NCBI RefSeq assembly: GCF_003287935.1
Contig: NZ_CP030287.1
Location: 1,550,001 to 1,614,000, forward strand
Direction: 5' to 3'
Length of the DNA: 64,000 nt
Origin: Streptomyces sp. ICC1
GTDB lineage: Bacteria; Actinomycetota; Actinomycetes; Streptomycetales; Streptomycetaceae
Shown here piece after piece: positions 8,172-16,540 of the stretch. Under the pieces are notes generated by a model that was not told the DNA's origin, did not search any database, and saw nothing but the letters and a program-made list of their open reading frames with translations. The position numbers and the translations under genes were made by a program. Position 1 is the first letter of the stretch. Each line of letters starts with the position of its first letter.

Positions 8172-9862
8172 GGTCCCGGGCGTCCGGATCCGATCCGGTT
8201 CCACAGGGCGCAGTGGTGCTCGGCCGCCGCGTTCACCGTGCGGATCCCCCTCGGACCCGGCGCGAGGGACAGTACGGCGGGGGAGCGCGGCCACCGGGGA
8301 TCCGAACCGGGCGGGTTCGGATCCCCGGTCTCCGCGAACCGGGTCCAGTGGCGGATCATCCGCTCCGACAGTGCCCGCTGCGGCGCGGCCAACGGCAGCC
8401 CGGTGTCGAAGAGATAGGGCAGCTCGAAGCCGTGCGAGGCCCCGTAGGGGAAGCCCGCCACCGGCGGCAGCCCGGTGAAGTCGGGCGCCTCGCGGTCGTC
8501 GAAGCGGTAGTCGTACGTCGGCACGTGCCGCGCCAGCGCCCGGCTGTCCCGCAGCTGCGGGCACAGGAACGAGGCGTCCGAGAGCACGGCGGCGAAGGCC
8601 AGCGCGGGCGTCGGGTGGCCCGACACCGGATAGGCCGCCTCGATCCGTCCGGCTGCCGCGCCGAACGAGGCCCGCAGCCTGGCCCGGTAGGCCTGTGCGT
8701 CGGGGAGCGGGTAGGCGGCCAGCGTCTGCCCGAGGAAGATCCGGATCTCGTCGCGGGTCGAGCCCTGCACCACCGGGACCCGGTGGAACTCCCCGCGCTC
8801 CAGGGCCCGTCGGGGTTCGACGGGCAGCAGCGCGTTGCCGTGGGACACGCCGGAGAACCGCAGCATCAGCTCGGGCGTCGCGAGGACCTCGGGGGCCAGG
8901 CCGCGCAGGCACCGCAGGACCTCCTCGTCCGAGGGCCGGCCGCAGCCGAGCCGGGCCGCCGCGGCGATCCCGTCGGCCACGGTGCGCTCCTGCGGCACGA
9001 ACGGCTCGTAGGCGCCCAGGGTGGTGAGCAACGAGCGCGGCGGGACCACGAGCGAGCAGGAGCCGCTCTGGGCGATCGCCCGGTGGAAGAGGCCGGCCGA
9101 GGCCGGGGAGGTGAGGTGCGCGCAGACGCTGAGGCCGCCCGCCGACTCGCCGAACACGGTGACGCTTCCCGGATCGCCGCCGAAGCGGGCGGCGTTGGCC
9201 CGCACCCAGTGCAGCGCCGCCTGCTGGTCGGCGAGCGCGAGATCGGGGGCCCCGCCGAGCGCGGGATGCCCGAAGAGGCCGAAGATCCCGAGGCGGTAGT
9301 TGACGGTGACGACCACGACCCCGCCCGCCGCGGCCAGTCGGCCCGGCCGGTACAGGTCACCGGCGCCGTTCATGAACCCGCCGCCGTGGAACCACACCAT
9401 CACCGGCCGGCGCGCCCGCTCGCCGCCCGGGCCGGGCTGCTCGCCTTCGCCCTCCCGCGCGGGGGCGGGCGCCGTGACGTTGAGGAACAGGCAGTCCTCC
9501 GAGCCGCTCGGTCCGCCCGGCCCCACCGCCGGCAGCTGGACGCAGCGGGCCCCGGGCGCGCCCGCGTCCCGTACGTCCGCCCAGCGCGCGGCCGGCTCCG
9601 GCGGCCGCCAGCGCAGCGGGCCGGTGGGCGGGGCGGCGTACGGGACGCCCTCGAAGGTCCGGACCCCGGCCGACTCCCGCCCGCGCACCGCGCCGCGGTC
9701 GGTCTCCACCACGGGCCGGAAGCCGTCGCCGTGGGCCGTCGCGCGGGCGGCCCTCGCGCGGGCGCCCGGCCCGTCGGCGCCCGGCGCGTCGGCCGCCTGC
9801 CGGCCGGCGGGCCCGCCGGCCAGCAGGAGCAGGGCCAGCAGGAGCGCCGTCCCGGACGCCAT
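8159..9862 (-). CDS. Secreted type-B carboxylesterase
   Basis: 567 residues. A hydrophobic N-terminus (M-A-S-G-T-A-L-L-L-A-L-L-L-L-A-G-G) looks like a signal peptide. Carboxylesterase/lipase type-B landmarks are present: E-D-C-L-F-L-N-V, the oxyanion H-G-G-G-F, nucleophile S240 in G-E-S-A-G-G, and a late G-A-S-H-G-F-E-L histidine. Such enzymes hydrolyse carboxyl esters, including drugs such as p-nitrobenzyl esters. The start ATG shares its A with the stop of the DinB gene (TGATG), so the pair is probably translationally coupled. The C-terminal S-Q-H is encoded by the repeat end. Confidence 0.88.
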   Translation of the reverse strand: MASGTALLLALLLLAGGPAGRQAADAPGADGPGARARAARATAHGDGFRPVVETDRGAVRGRESAGVRTFEGVPYAAPPTGPLRWRPPEPAARWADVRDAGAPGARCVQLPAVGPGGPSGSEDCLFLNVTAPAPAREGEGEQPGPGGERARRPVMVWFHGGGFMNGAGDLYRPGRLAAAGGVVVVTVNYRLGIFGLFGHPALGGAPDLALADQQAALHWVRANAARFGGDPGSVTVFGESAGGLSVCAHLTSPASAGLFHRAIAQSGSCSLVVPPRSLLTTLGAYEPFVPQERTVADGIAAAARLGCGRPSDEEVLRCLRGLAPEVLATPELMLRFSGVSHGNALLPVEPRRALERGEFHRVPVVQGSTRDEIRIFLGQTLAAYPLPDAQAYRARLRASFGAAAGRIEAAYPVSGHPTPALAFAAVLSDASFLCPQLRDSRALARHVPTYDYRFDDREAPDFTGLPPVAGFPYGASHGFELPYLFDTGLPLAAPQRALSERMIRHWTRFAETGDPNPPGSDPRWPRSPAVLSLAPGPRGIRTVNAAAEHHCALWNRIGSGRPGPSQH

Positions 9863-10374
9863 CAGCGCCCCCGCTCCAGCACGCCCCGTACGAAGGCCGC
9901 CTGTCCCGCGTGCTGGAGGTCGTCGCCGATCACACTGACCAGGCGCACCCCCAGGGTCACCGGCGGGTCCCACCGCTCGTCCACCACCCGGTCCAGATCG
10001 GCGGCGCCCAGCCCGCGCAGGAACCGCCCGGTCTGCGCGTGGACGGCGTCGAAGTACCCCAGCAGCAGGTCCCCGGAAGCCACCCGCACGGCGGCGGCCT
10101 GGCGGGCGGTGTGCCCGTACCCGGTCGACCCGGCCGGGAGCGCGAGGCCGAACCGCTCGTCCCACCCCCGCGCGTGCCAGACCTGCTCCCAGCCCGCCGC
10201 GTCCGCCACGTGGTCGTCCTGGATCCGGGCCAGGTGCCAGACGAGCCAGGTGACCGAGTTGGCGCCGGGGTCGATCCGCGCGTCCAGCAGCTCCGCGTCC
10301 AGCCCCTCGACCGCCTCGTGCACCACACCGTGGATCCGGCCGAACGCGTCGGCGAGCAACTCCGTACCCTTCAT
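9862..10374 (-). CDS. DinB / DUF664-family mycothiol-type metal-binding protein
   Basis: 170 residues forming a four-helix bundle. W-H-L-A-R-I-Q-D-D-H and the C-terminal D-D-L-Q-H-A-G-Q are the positions of the metal-binding histidines in DinB_2/DUF664 proteins. Relatives include mycothiol-dependent transferases and isomerases, where the bundle binds a divalent metal and thiol cofactor; the reaction here is unknown. It begins at ATG 10374 after a G-rich ribosome site and is followed directly by the esterase with a 1-base overlap. Confidence 0.8.
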   Translation of the reverse strand: MKGTELLADAFGRIHGVVHEAVEGLDAELLDARIDPGANSVTWLVWHLARIQDDHVADAAGWEQVWHARGWDERFGLALPAGSTGYGHTARQAAAVRVASGDLLLGYFDAVHAQTGRFLRGLGAADLDRVVDERWDPPVTLGVRLVSVIGDDLQHAGQAAFVRGVLERGR

Positions 10375-10558
10375 GCCCCCACCATGCCCACGACGGGTGC
10401 CGGGACCCCCCGCGGCACCGCGGGGGACCCCCGTTTGCCCGCCCCGAATGGCGCAGCGCCGCGGGGTGGCGCTGAATGTAACAAAGCGTGCGCTTCCCAT
10501 GACGCACGATGACCGGCGCGCGATGTGTAGACCCGCGCGTCGGCGAACGGAGCTTTCC

Positions 10559-11611
10559 ATGAATGACCCCATCACGCTCGCCGCGACGGAGTACGAAGAA
10601 CCGCGCGGGCTCCCCGACACCACGGAAGTCCGGCCGCCGGCCGGCCCCGACGACGGCCCCGCCGCCGCCGACTCCGACTCCGCCGCCGACTCCGACTCCG
10701 CCGCCGACCCCGGCGACGGCCCCGGCACGGACCGGGACCGCGAGGCCGGGCCCGCGCGGGCGGAAGGGACCGGGGCGGCGCCCATACGCACGGTCCTGGA
10801 GACCGCGGCCACCGGCCGGCCGGTCAAGGAGGTCGCCGCACTGGTGAGCCTCCTCAAGGAGTCCGGACAGGTGCCCAACCCCGGACACACGGCGCTGCGC
10901 GCGGCCGCCGTGTCCCGGCCCGTCCACGAAGTCCGCGAGATGGTCACCCTGCTGGGAGAGCCCCCGCACGAGGTCGTCGAAACCGACATCACCCTGCGGG
11001 CCGCCGCCCTCGGCCGGCCCATCGAGGACGTGGCCCTGCTGGTCAGCATCCTCGGCACCGGCGACGGACGGGCCCCCGAGCGCGGGGCGGTGCGCGCACC
11101 GGCTCCCCCGGGGCGCGCCACCGCCCGCCCGGTCTCGGCCCCGGCCCCGGTCCCGAACCCGGTCCCGGCTCCGGGACGAGCCGCGGGAGTCCGGTCCGCG
11201 GGGGCCCGGCCCCCGGGCGGCGCGCTCGGCCGCGTACTGCGCTGGCCGGTGGCGTTCGCGCTGCTGCTCTGCGGCGCGCTGCACGTGCCCGGCGATCTCG
11301 CGGGCCTGGCCTCCGGTGATCCCGGCGGGCTGCTCGCCCTCGCCGTCACGCTGCTCTGCCTGACCGCCGGCGCACTGCTGGCGGTGCGCGACACGGCCGC
11401 GGCATGGCGGACCGGCGCGATCGTCGCGCTGGGCGTCGCCGCACTCCACGTGGTGGGCGGCGCCGTGGAGTTCGACCCGCTCGCCGGCGCGGTCGCCGGC
11501 TCCGTCGCCTGGGCGGGCGTCACCGCGGTGCTGAGCGCCGCGACCGGCGCCGTCCTCGCGGGCCTGGCCCTGCAGTACCGCCCGGCGGCCGACCCGGCCG
11601 ACGGAGCCTGA
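10559..11611 (+). CDS. Membrane protein with GRP/EV solenoid repeats
   Basis: 350 residues, not assignable to a characterised family. The acidic N-terminus includes a duplicated D-S-D-S-A-A run (about 40-55). Residues about 78-180 hold three copies of a helical repeat with core A-A-x-G-R-P-[VI]-x-E-V-x-x-[LM]-V-x-[LI]-L. A proline/alanine linker leads to four predicted membrane helices (about 228-340). ATG 10559 has GGAG at 10549-10552. The repeat resembles the units of the caspase solenoid at 56152, suggesting a shared Streptomyces protein-interaction module. A strong terminator follows at once, so the gene is probably monocistronic. Confidence 0.75.
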   Translation: MNDPITLAATEYEEPRGLPDTTEVRPPAGPDDGPAAADSDSAADSDSAADPGDGPGTDRDREAGPARAEGTGAAPIRTVLETAATGRPVKEVAALVSLLKESGQVPNPGHTALRAAAVSRPVHEVREMVTLLGEPPHEVVETDITLRAAALGRPIEDVALLVSILGTGDGRAPERGAVRAPAPPGRATARPVSAPAPVPNPVPAPGRAAGVRSAGARPPGGALGRVLRWPVAFALLLCGALHVPGDLAGLASGDPGGLLALAVTLLCLTAGALLAVRDTAAAWRTGAIVALGVAALHVVGGAVEFDPLAGAVAGSVAWAGVTAVLSAATGAVLAGLALQYRPAADPADGA

Positions 11612-11615
11612 CCCA

Positions 11616-11661
11616 GGCGGGGAGGGGACCCGGGCCCCACGGCCCGGGTCCCCTCCCCGCC
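11616..11661 (+). terminator. Strong intrinsic hairpin
   Basis: Perfect 21-bp stem (11616-11636 with 11641-11661) and a 4-nt CCAC loop, 5 bases after the stop of the repeat membrane protein. Confidence 0.8.
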
Positions 11662-11683
11662 GTCGGACGGAGCGAGGCGCTCG

Positions 11684-12727
11684 ATGGACCCGGAGGCGGC
11701 ACTGGACCGCATCGCCTTCCTGCTGGAGCGCGCCCAAGAACCGACCTACCGGATCCAGGCCTTCCGCACCGCCGCCGCGGCCCTCGAACGGATGGGGGAG
11801 CGCGAGGTGGCCGAGCGGGTCGCGGCCGGCACGCTCGAAGCGGTCAAGGGCATCGGCCCGAAGACCGCCCAGGCCGTCCGGGAGGCCCTCGCCGGCGAGG
11901 TGCCCGAGTACCTCCAGCGGCTCGAGGACAAGGCCGCCGCCCACCCCGAGGGCCCGCCGCCGAGCCCGGAGGCCCGCGCGCTGCGCGCCGCCCTGCGCGG
12001 CGACTGCCACGTGCACTCGGAATGGTCCGACGGATCCGGCTCGATCGAGGCCATGGGCCGGGCCGCCGCGGCCCTCGGCCACGACTGGGCGGTGCTCACC
12101 GACCACTCGCCGCGCCTGACGGTCGCCCGCGGACTCCCGCCCGAGCGCCTGCGCGAACAGCTGCGGGCCGTCGCCGAACTGAACACGGCCTGGGCGCCGT
12201 TCCGGCTGCTCACCGGCATCGAGTGCGACATCCTCGCCGACGGCTCCCTCGACCAGGAGCCCGAACTCCTGGCCGAGGTGGACCTGGTGGTCGGCTCCGT
12301 CCACTCCAAGCTCCGGATGGACGCTCCCGCCATGACCCGGCGGATGGTCAACGCCGTCCGCAACCCGCACCTGGACGTCCTCGGTCACTGCACCGGACGG
12401 CTGGTCACGGGAAAGACCCGCCCCGAGTCGGAGTTCGACGCCGAGGCCGTCTTCGCGGCCTGCGCCGACTCCGGCGCCGCCGTGGAGATCAACAGCAGAC
12501 CCGAACGGCTCGACCCGCCGCGCCGGCTGCTGCGGCTCGCCGTCGCCGCGGGCACCTTCTTCGCGATCGACACCGACGCCCACGCCCCCGGCCAGCTCGA
12601 CTGGCAGACCACCGGCTGCGAACGCGCCCTGGAATGCGGGGTGCCGGCCGACCGGATCGTCAACACCTGGTCCGCGGCCGACCTCCTCACCTGGACCCGG
12701 ACCCGTCGGCCGCCCGGAACGCCGTGA
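11684..12727 (+). CDS. PHP-domain phosphoesterase with N-terminal helix-hairpin-helix
   Basis: 347 residues. Residues 1-85 resemble the helix-hairpin-helix start of PolX-type polymerases (V-K-G-I-G-P-K-T-A near 50). The PHP domain follows with all metal motifs visible: H-V-H-S-E-W-S-D-G, T-D-H-S, G-I-E-C-D, V-G-S-V-H-S-K, L-G-H-C and D-T-D-A-H. PHP domains bind three metals and hydrolyse phosphoesters, including polymerase-linked exonuclease activity. There is no polymerase palm, so this is the HhH-PHP architecture rather than full PolX. It overlaps the convergent VOC gene by 41 bases. Confidence 0.88.
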   Translation: MDPEAALDRIAFLLERAQEPTYRIQAFRTAAAALERMGEREVAERVAAGTLEAVKGIGPKTAQAVREALAGEVPEYLQRLEDKAAAHPEGPPPSPEARALRAALRGDCHVHSEWSDGSGSIEAMGRAAAALGHDWAVLTDHSPRLTVARGLPPERLREQLRAVAELNTAWAPFRLLTGIECDILADGSLDQEPELLAEVDLVVGSVHSKLRMDAPAMTRRMVNAVRNPHLDVLGHCTGRLVTGKTRPESEFDAEAVFAACADSGAAVEINSRPERLDPPRRLLRLAVAAGTFFAIDTDAHAPGQLDWQTTGCERALECGVPADRIVNTWSAADLLTWTRTRRPPGTP

Positions 12728-13493
12728 GCGTGAACAGCGCCCCGTCCGGATCGCGCAGCGCCACCCACCGCTCGGTCGCGCTCTCACCCGGTTCCGAGAC
12801 CGCCCGCCCGCCCAGGGCGACCGCCGCCGCCACCGCCGGCTCCAGCTCCGGAACCCGGAAGTGGACGTGCCAGCGGGGCCGCGTGTACGGACTGTACGAG
12901 CCCGGCTCCACCGGCCCGCTGTCCAGCCGGGCCACCGGCTCCCCGCCCTGCCGCAGCACCACCCGGTCCTCCTCGTAGGAGACCTCGCAGCACCCGTCGC
13001 GATCGGTGGCCCACTCCAGGACCTCCCCGTAGAAGATCGCCGACTCGAAGGCGTCGCGGGTGCGCAGCTCCAGCCAGGCCGGCGCGTGGCCGCTGCCCAC
13101 CCGCCAGCCCGCCGTCACCGGGCCCTCCCAGATCCCGAAGACCGCCCCGTCCCGGTCCGCCACCAGCGCCGCGCGGCCCCCCGACTCGAAGGAGAACGGG
13201 CCCACCGCGACCGTGCCGCTGCGCTCCCGGACCCGGTCCGCCGCCACATCGGCGTCGTCCACGGCGAAGTACGGGGTCCACGCCACCGGCACCGCCAGAT
13301 CCACGGCCAGCGCCCCGATCCCGGCCACCTCCGCCCCGTCCAGCTCGGCCACGGAGAACGCCTCGCCGAGCCGCGCGGGCTGGAACCGCCAGCCCACGAC
13401 CGCACCGTAGAACCGCTGCGCCGCGCCGAGGTCACGTGCCATCAGGCTCACCCAGCACGGCGCCCCGAAGACGTCCCTCGTCGAAATCTCCAC
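12687..13493 (-). CDS. Two-domain VOC (glyoxalase/bleomycin-resistance-like) protein
   Basis: 268 residues forming two vicinal-oxygen-chelate domains. The first begins P-C-W-V-S-L-M-A-R-D-L-G-A-A-Q-R-F-Y-G and the second P-A-W-L-E-L-R-T-R-D-A-F-E-S-A-I-F-Y-G, each with the beta-alpha-beta-beta-beta pattern and closing D-P-D-G-A or D-R-D-G-A turns. The family includes lyases, dioxygenases and drug-binding resistance proteins, and substrate cannot be inferred. GTG 13493 is supported by GGAG 7 bases upstream. Its 3' end overlaps the PHP gene on the other strand. Confidence 0.85.
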   Translation of the reverse strand: MEISTRDVFGAPCWVSLMARDLGAAQRFYGAVVGWRFQPARLGEAFSVAELDGAEVAGIGALAVDLAVPVAWTPYFAVDDADVAADRVRERSGTVAVGPFSFESGGRAALVADRDGAVFGIWEGPVTAGWRVGSGHAPAWLELRTRDAFESAIFYGEVLEWATDRDGCCEVSYEEDRVVLRQGGEPVARLDSGPVEPGSYSPYTRPRWHVHFRVPELEPAVAAAVALGGRAVSEPGESATERWVALRDPDGALFTLTAFRAADGSGSR

Positions 13494-13642
13494 CGTTTGC
13501 TCCGCCCTTCACCGGGGCGCGGTCAGCGCGCCGTCCGAGCACAAGCAGTAGCGCCCCGTCCCCGGCCGTGGCCCGCAGGCGCGCCACCGGGCCCGCGGAT
13601 AATCCCTTGGCCGCGTCCGGGCGCCGACCTAGGGTTCGGCGC

Positions 13643-14710
13643 ATGGCGATCACGGGTCCGCAGGACATGGACGAAGCGGTTTCACTCAGCACGAGGGCAC
13701 TGGGGGAGGCGGTGCACCTCGACTGGTCCGTCCCGGCGGCCGGGCTGGAATGGAGCTGCTACGACACCGCGGTCCATGTCGCGAGCTGTTACACGGCCTA
13801 CGCCGCGCAGGTCACCGGCCGTGCGCGCACGGCCTGGGTGCCCTTCGAGATCACGGCGGACCCGGGCACCACCCCCGCCGGCCTGCTGGAGATCATCACG
13901 GCGACCGGGGGCATGCTCTCCGCCGTCGTGGCCGCCGCCCGGCCCGACGACCGCGCCTGGCACCCGTACGGCAGCGCGGGCGCGGACGGCTTCGCCGCGA
14001 TGGGCGTCGTCGAGACCCTGCTGCACACCCACGACATCCTCAGCGGGCTCGGCATCCACGACTGGGAGCCCGGCCCCGCCCTGGCCGAACGGGCCCTGGA
14101 CCGCCTCTTCCCGCACGTCCCGCGCGGCCACGACTCCTGGCGGACCCTGCTGTGGGCGACCGGCCGGGGCGAACTGCCGGGCCTCGCCCGCCAGGCGTCC
14201 TGGCGCTGGTACGCCGAACCCGTCGAGGCCGGGAGCGTACTGCTCTGCGAGATCTCCCCGATGGCCGCGGCCGACCTGCACGCGGGCGGCAGCGGAGGCT
14301 TCGCCTGGGCCGGGGAAGGACCCGGCGACGGCACCCGGTACGCCGCGGGGATGGTGACGAAGGCGCGCGACGCGGGGACGTACCGGCCGGGCTGGGGACC
14401 GTACGCCATCATCCGCGCGAGCGACCGGCGGGCCATCGGCGGCATGGGCTTCCACGGCGCCCCGGACGCCGACGGCCGCGCCGAGGTCGGCTACGACCTC
14501 CTGCCCTCGGCGCGCGGCAACGGCCATGCCACCGAGGCCCTGAAGGCGCTGACCGCCTGGGCCTTCGGACAGCCGGGCACCACCCTGCTGGCGGCCACGA
14601 CGGACGCGGACAACACACCCTCCCAGGGGGTGCTCGGACGGACCGGTTTCACCGAGGCCGGCACCGGGGAGGGCCTGGTCCGGTACGTCCTACGGGGCTC
14701 CGCGGGCTGA
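13643..14710 (+). CDS. Fusion of a DinB/maleylpyruvate-isomerase domain with a GNAT acetyltransferase
   Basis: 355 residues. Residues 1-190 have the mycothiol-dependent maleylpyruvate isomerase N-terminal pattern: W-S-C-Y-D-T-A-V-H-V, then V-V-E-T-L-L-H-T-H-D for metal binding. Residues about 195-355 are a GNAT domain with G-G-M-G-F-H-G, V-G-Y-D-L-L-P-S-A-R-G-N-G-H-A-T-E-A (the acetyl-CoA loop) and N-T-P-S-Q-G-V-L-G-R-T-G-F. The single frame has no break, so this looks like a genuine fusion rather than a sequencing artefact. It could couple thiol chemistry with N-acetylation of the same small molecule, but that is inference. ATG 13643 begins the homology. Confidence 0.82.
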   Translation: MAITGPQDMDEAVSLSTRALGEAVHLDWSVPAAGLEWSCYDTAVHVASCYTAYAAQVTGRARTAWVPFEITADPGTTPAGLLEIITATGGMLSAVVAAARPDDRAWHPYGSAGADGFAAMGVVETLLHTHDILSGLGIHDWEPGPALAERALDRLFPHVPRGHDSWRTLLWATGRGELPGLARQASWRWYAEPVEAGSVLLCEISPMAAADLHAGGSGGFAWAGEGPGDGTRYAAGMVTKARDAGTYRPGWGPYAIIRASDRRAIGGMGFHGAPDADGRAEVGYDLLPSARGNGHATEALKALTAWAFGQPGTTLLAATTDADNTPSQGVLGRTGFTEAGTGEGLVRYVLRGSAG

Positions 14711-14757
14711 ATCCGGTCCGCGCGGCGCCCGCACCGATCCGGAAAGCAGGTCCCGCC

Positions 14758-15795
14758 GTGGTGAGTTCCCAGGTCCCCGTGATCGATCTCGGCCCGTGGC
14801 GCTCCGGGGGACCCGAAGCCCGCCGGCGCGTCGCCGCCCGCGTCGACGAGGCCCTGCAGAGCGCCGGCTTCCTCCTGGTGGCGGGGCACGGGGTGGATCC
14901 GGAGCTGCCCGGGCGGATCCGGGAGGCGGCCCGCGCGTTCTTCCGGCTCCCGGCCGCCGCCAAGGCCCCGTACGCCGTCGCGGTCGGCGGCCGCGGCTGG
15001 CTCGGTCCGGGCGCGGAGGCCAACAGCTACGCGGAGGGCGCGGCCTCCCCGCCGGACCTCAAGGAGTCCTGGTCCTGGGCGGCGGAGGACCCGACCGGGA
15101 TCCCGGCGGTGGACGCGGAGTGGTTCCGGCCCAACGCGTGGCCGGCCGAGGCGCCCGCGCTGCGGCCGCTGGTGGTCCGGTACCTGGCCGAGATGCGGGC
15201 GCTCTCCGACGAACTGCTCGGGCTGCTGGCCGCCGCCCTGGGCCTGGAGGCGGACCATTTCACCCGCCACACCAGCCACCCCACCTGGGGGTTCAACGTC
15301 AACTGGTACCCCGGTACCGAGACCGTCGGGCCGCCGCTGCCCGGTCAGTTCCGCATCGGGGCGCACACCGACTTCGGCACCGTCACCGTCCTGGACCGCG
15401 AGCAGGGCGCGGGCGGGCTGCAGATCCACACCGAGGCCGAGGGCTGGCAGGACGCCCCGTACGATCCCGCCGCGCTCACCGTGAACATCGGTGACCTGAT
15501 GGCGCGCTGGACGGGCGACCGGTGGCGGGCCGGCCGCCACCGGGTGCTGCCGCCGCCCGCCGACGCACCGGCCGAGGAGCTGATCTCGCTCGTCTACTTC
15601 TACGAGTGCGACCCGCACACCCGGGTGGAGTCCCTTCCGGCGCCGCTGGGCCGCCTCCCGCACGAGCCGGTCGACTCGCACGCCTACCTGCGGGCGCAGC
15701 TCGACGCGATCACCGTCCCGGCGGGGGATCCGGCCGGTCCGGGCCGCGCCGGGGACCCGCGGGACCCGGCTGGTCAGGCGGGTGCGGAGGGCTAG
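14758..15795 (+). CDS. Isopenicillin-N-synthase-like 2OG-Fe(II) oxygenase
   Basis: 345 residues. Begins with the family hallmark V-P-V-I-D-L and V-A-G-H-G-V. The non-haem iron facial triad is visible: H203 and D205 in A-H-T-D-F-G and H261 in G-R-H-R-V-L. The R-x-S-like substrate position reads E-L-I-S-L-V-Y-F. Members hydroxylate or desaturate small molecules with 2-oxoglutarate, or cyclise as in IPNS. GTG 14758 follows GGAAAGCAGG (14741-14750); GTG 14761 is equally possible. It sits 47 bases after the DinB-GNAT gene and may share a transcript. Confidence 0.88.
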   Translation: MVSSQVPVIDLGPWRSGGPEARRRVAARVDEALQSAGFLLVAGHGVDPELPGRIREAARAFFRLPAAAKAPYAVAVGGRGWLGPGAEANSYAEGAASPPDLKESWSWAAEDPTGIPAVDAEWFRPNAWPAEAPALRPLVVRYLAEMRALSDELLGLLAAALGLEADHFTRHTSHPTWGFNVNWYPGTETVGPPLPGQFRIGAHTDFGTVTVLDREQGAGGLQIHTEAEGWQDAPYDPAALTVNIGDLMARWTGDRWRAGRHRVLPPPADAPAEELISLVYFYECDPHTRVESLPAPLGRLPHEPVDSHAYLRAQLDAITVPAGDPAGPGRAGDPRDPAGQAGAEG

Positions 15796-15844
15796 CGGGG
15801 GACCCGATTACCCGATGGCGGGCGCGTTCGGCAGGATGGGCTCC

Positions 15845-16378
15845 ATGACCGAGATCCGCACCCCCCGCCTCCTCCTCCGCCGCTGGTCCGAGGACGACCT
15901 CGTCCCCCTGTCGGAGATCAACGCCGACTCCGAGGTGATGCGCTGGATCGGCGACGGCGAGACCCTCGACCTCGAGGAGACCGCCGAGACCATCGAGCGG
16001 TGGGAGGACGAGTGGGACGAGGAGGGCTTCGGGATCTTCGCCGTCGAGCTGCTGGCCTCCGGCGAGCTGATCGGTGCCGTCGGCCTGTCCATGCCGTGGT
16101 GGCTGCCCGAGGTGCTGCCCGCGGCGGAGATCACCTGGCGCCTCGGCCGCTCCTACTGGGGCCAGGGATACGGCTCCGAGGCCGCGCACGCCACGCTGGA
16201 GTTCGCCCTCCAGGACCGGGGCCTCGACCGGGTCGTCGCCGTGAACCGGGCGGGCAACGACGAGTCCGAGAACGTGATCCGCAAGCTGGGGATGGTGGCG
16301 GAGAAGGACACCTCGCACCCGGAGTCCGGGGCCCTGCTCAACATCCACGGCATCGACCTCACGGAGTACGAGGGCTGA
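15845..16378 (+). CDS. RimJ/RimL-type GNAT N-acetyltransferase
   Basis: 177 residues starting T-P-R-L-L-L-R-R-W, the typical opening of GNAT acetyltransferases acting on protein N-termini or amines. The acetyl-CoA site is W-G-Q-G-Y-G-S-E-A-A, and the C-terminal N-x-x-S-x-N-V-I-R-K-L-G-M helix is standard. ATG 15845 begins the domain. The target is unknown. Confidence 0.88.
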   Translation: MTEIRTPRLLLRRWSEDDLVPLSEINADSEVMRWIGDGETLDLEETAETIERWEDEWDEEGFGIFAVELLASGELIGAVGLSMPWWLPEVLPAAEITWRLGRSYWGQGYGSEAAHATLEFALQDRGLDRVVAVNRAGNDESENVIRKLGMVAEKDTSHPESGALLNIHGIDLTEYEG

Positions 16379-16540
16379 ACGTTCCGCCGCTCCCGGGCCC
16401 GTCCCGCCTTCGCATCAACCGATCGGTCGACCCGGCGGTCGGCCGGCGGGCCGAACGGCCGGCCCCTCCCGCGAGGTGAGGATGGGTACGGGGGAGCGGG
16501 CGCACCACCGGCCCCGCCCCCGGAAACGAGAGGGGCACCC

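Noticed and set aside
5940..8912. A 990-codon minus-strand frame opposite the TetR/MFS operon
   Set aside because: Its translation is low-complexity G/R/E/D-rich antisense sequence, with no recognised domain, while the plus-strand genes have full motif sets.
10408..10427. Perfect GC palindrome CCCCCGCGG-CA-CCGCGGGGG as a terminator
   Set aside because: It lies between divergent starts (DinB and the repeat protein), not after a gene. It may be chance in GC-rich DNA or an operator, and I have no further support.
8159..12787. A 1542-codon open frame on the minus strand
   Set aside because: Only the part ending at the esterase (8159-9862) has protein-like composition and motifs. The rest is Gly/Arg-rich antisense of the PHP and repeat-protein genes, a normal effect of high GC content.
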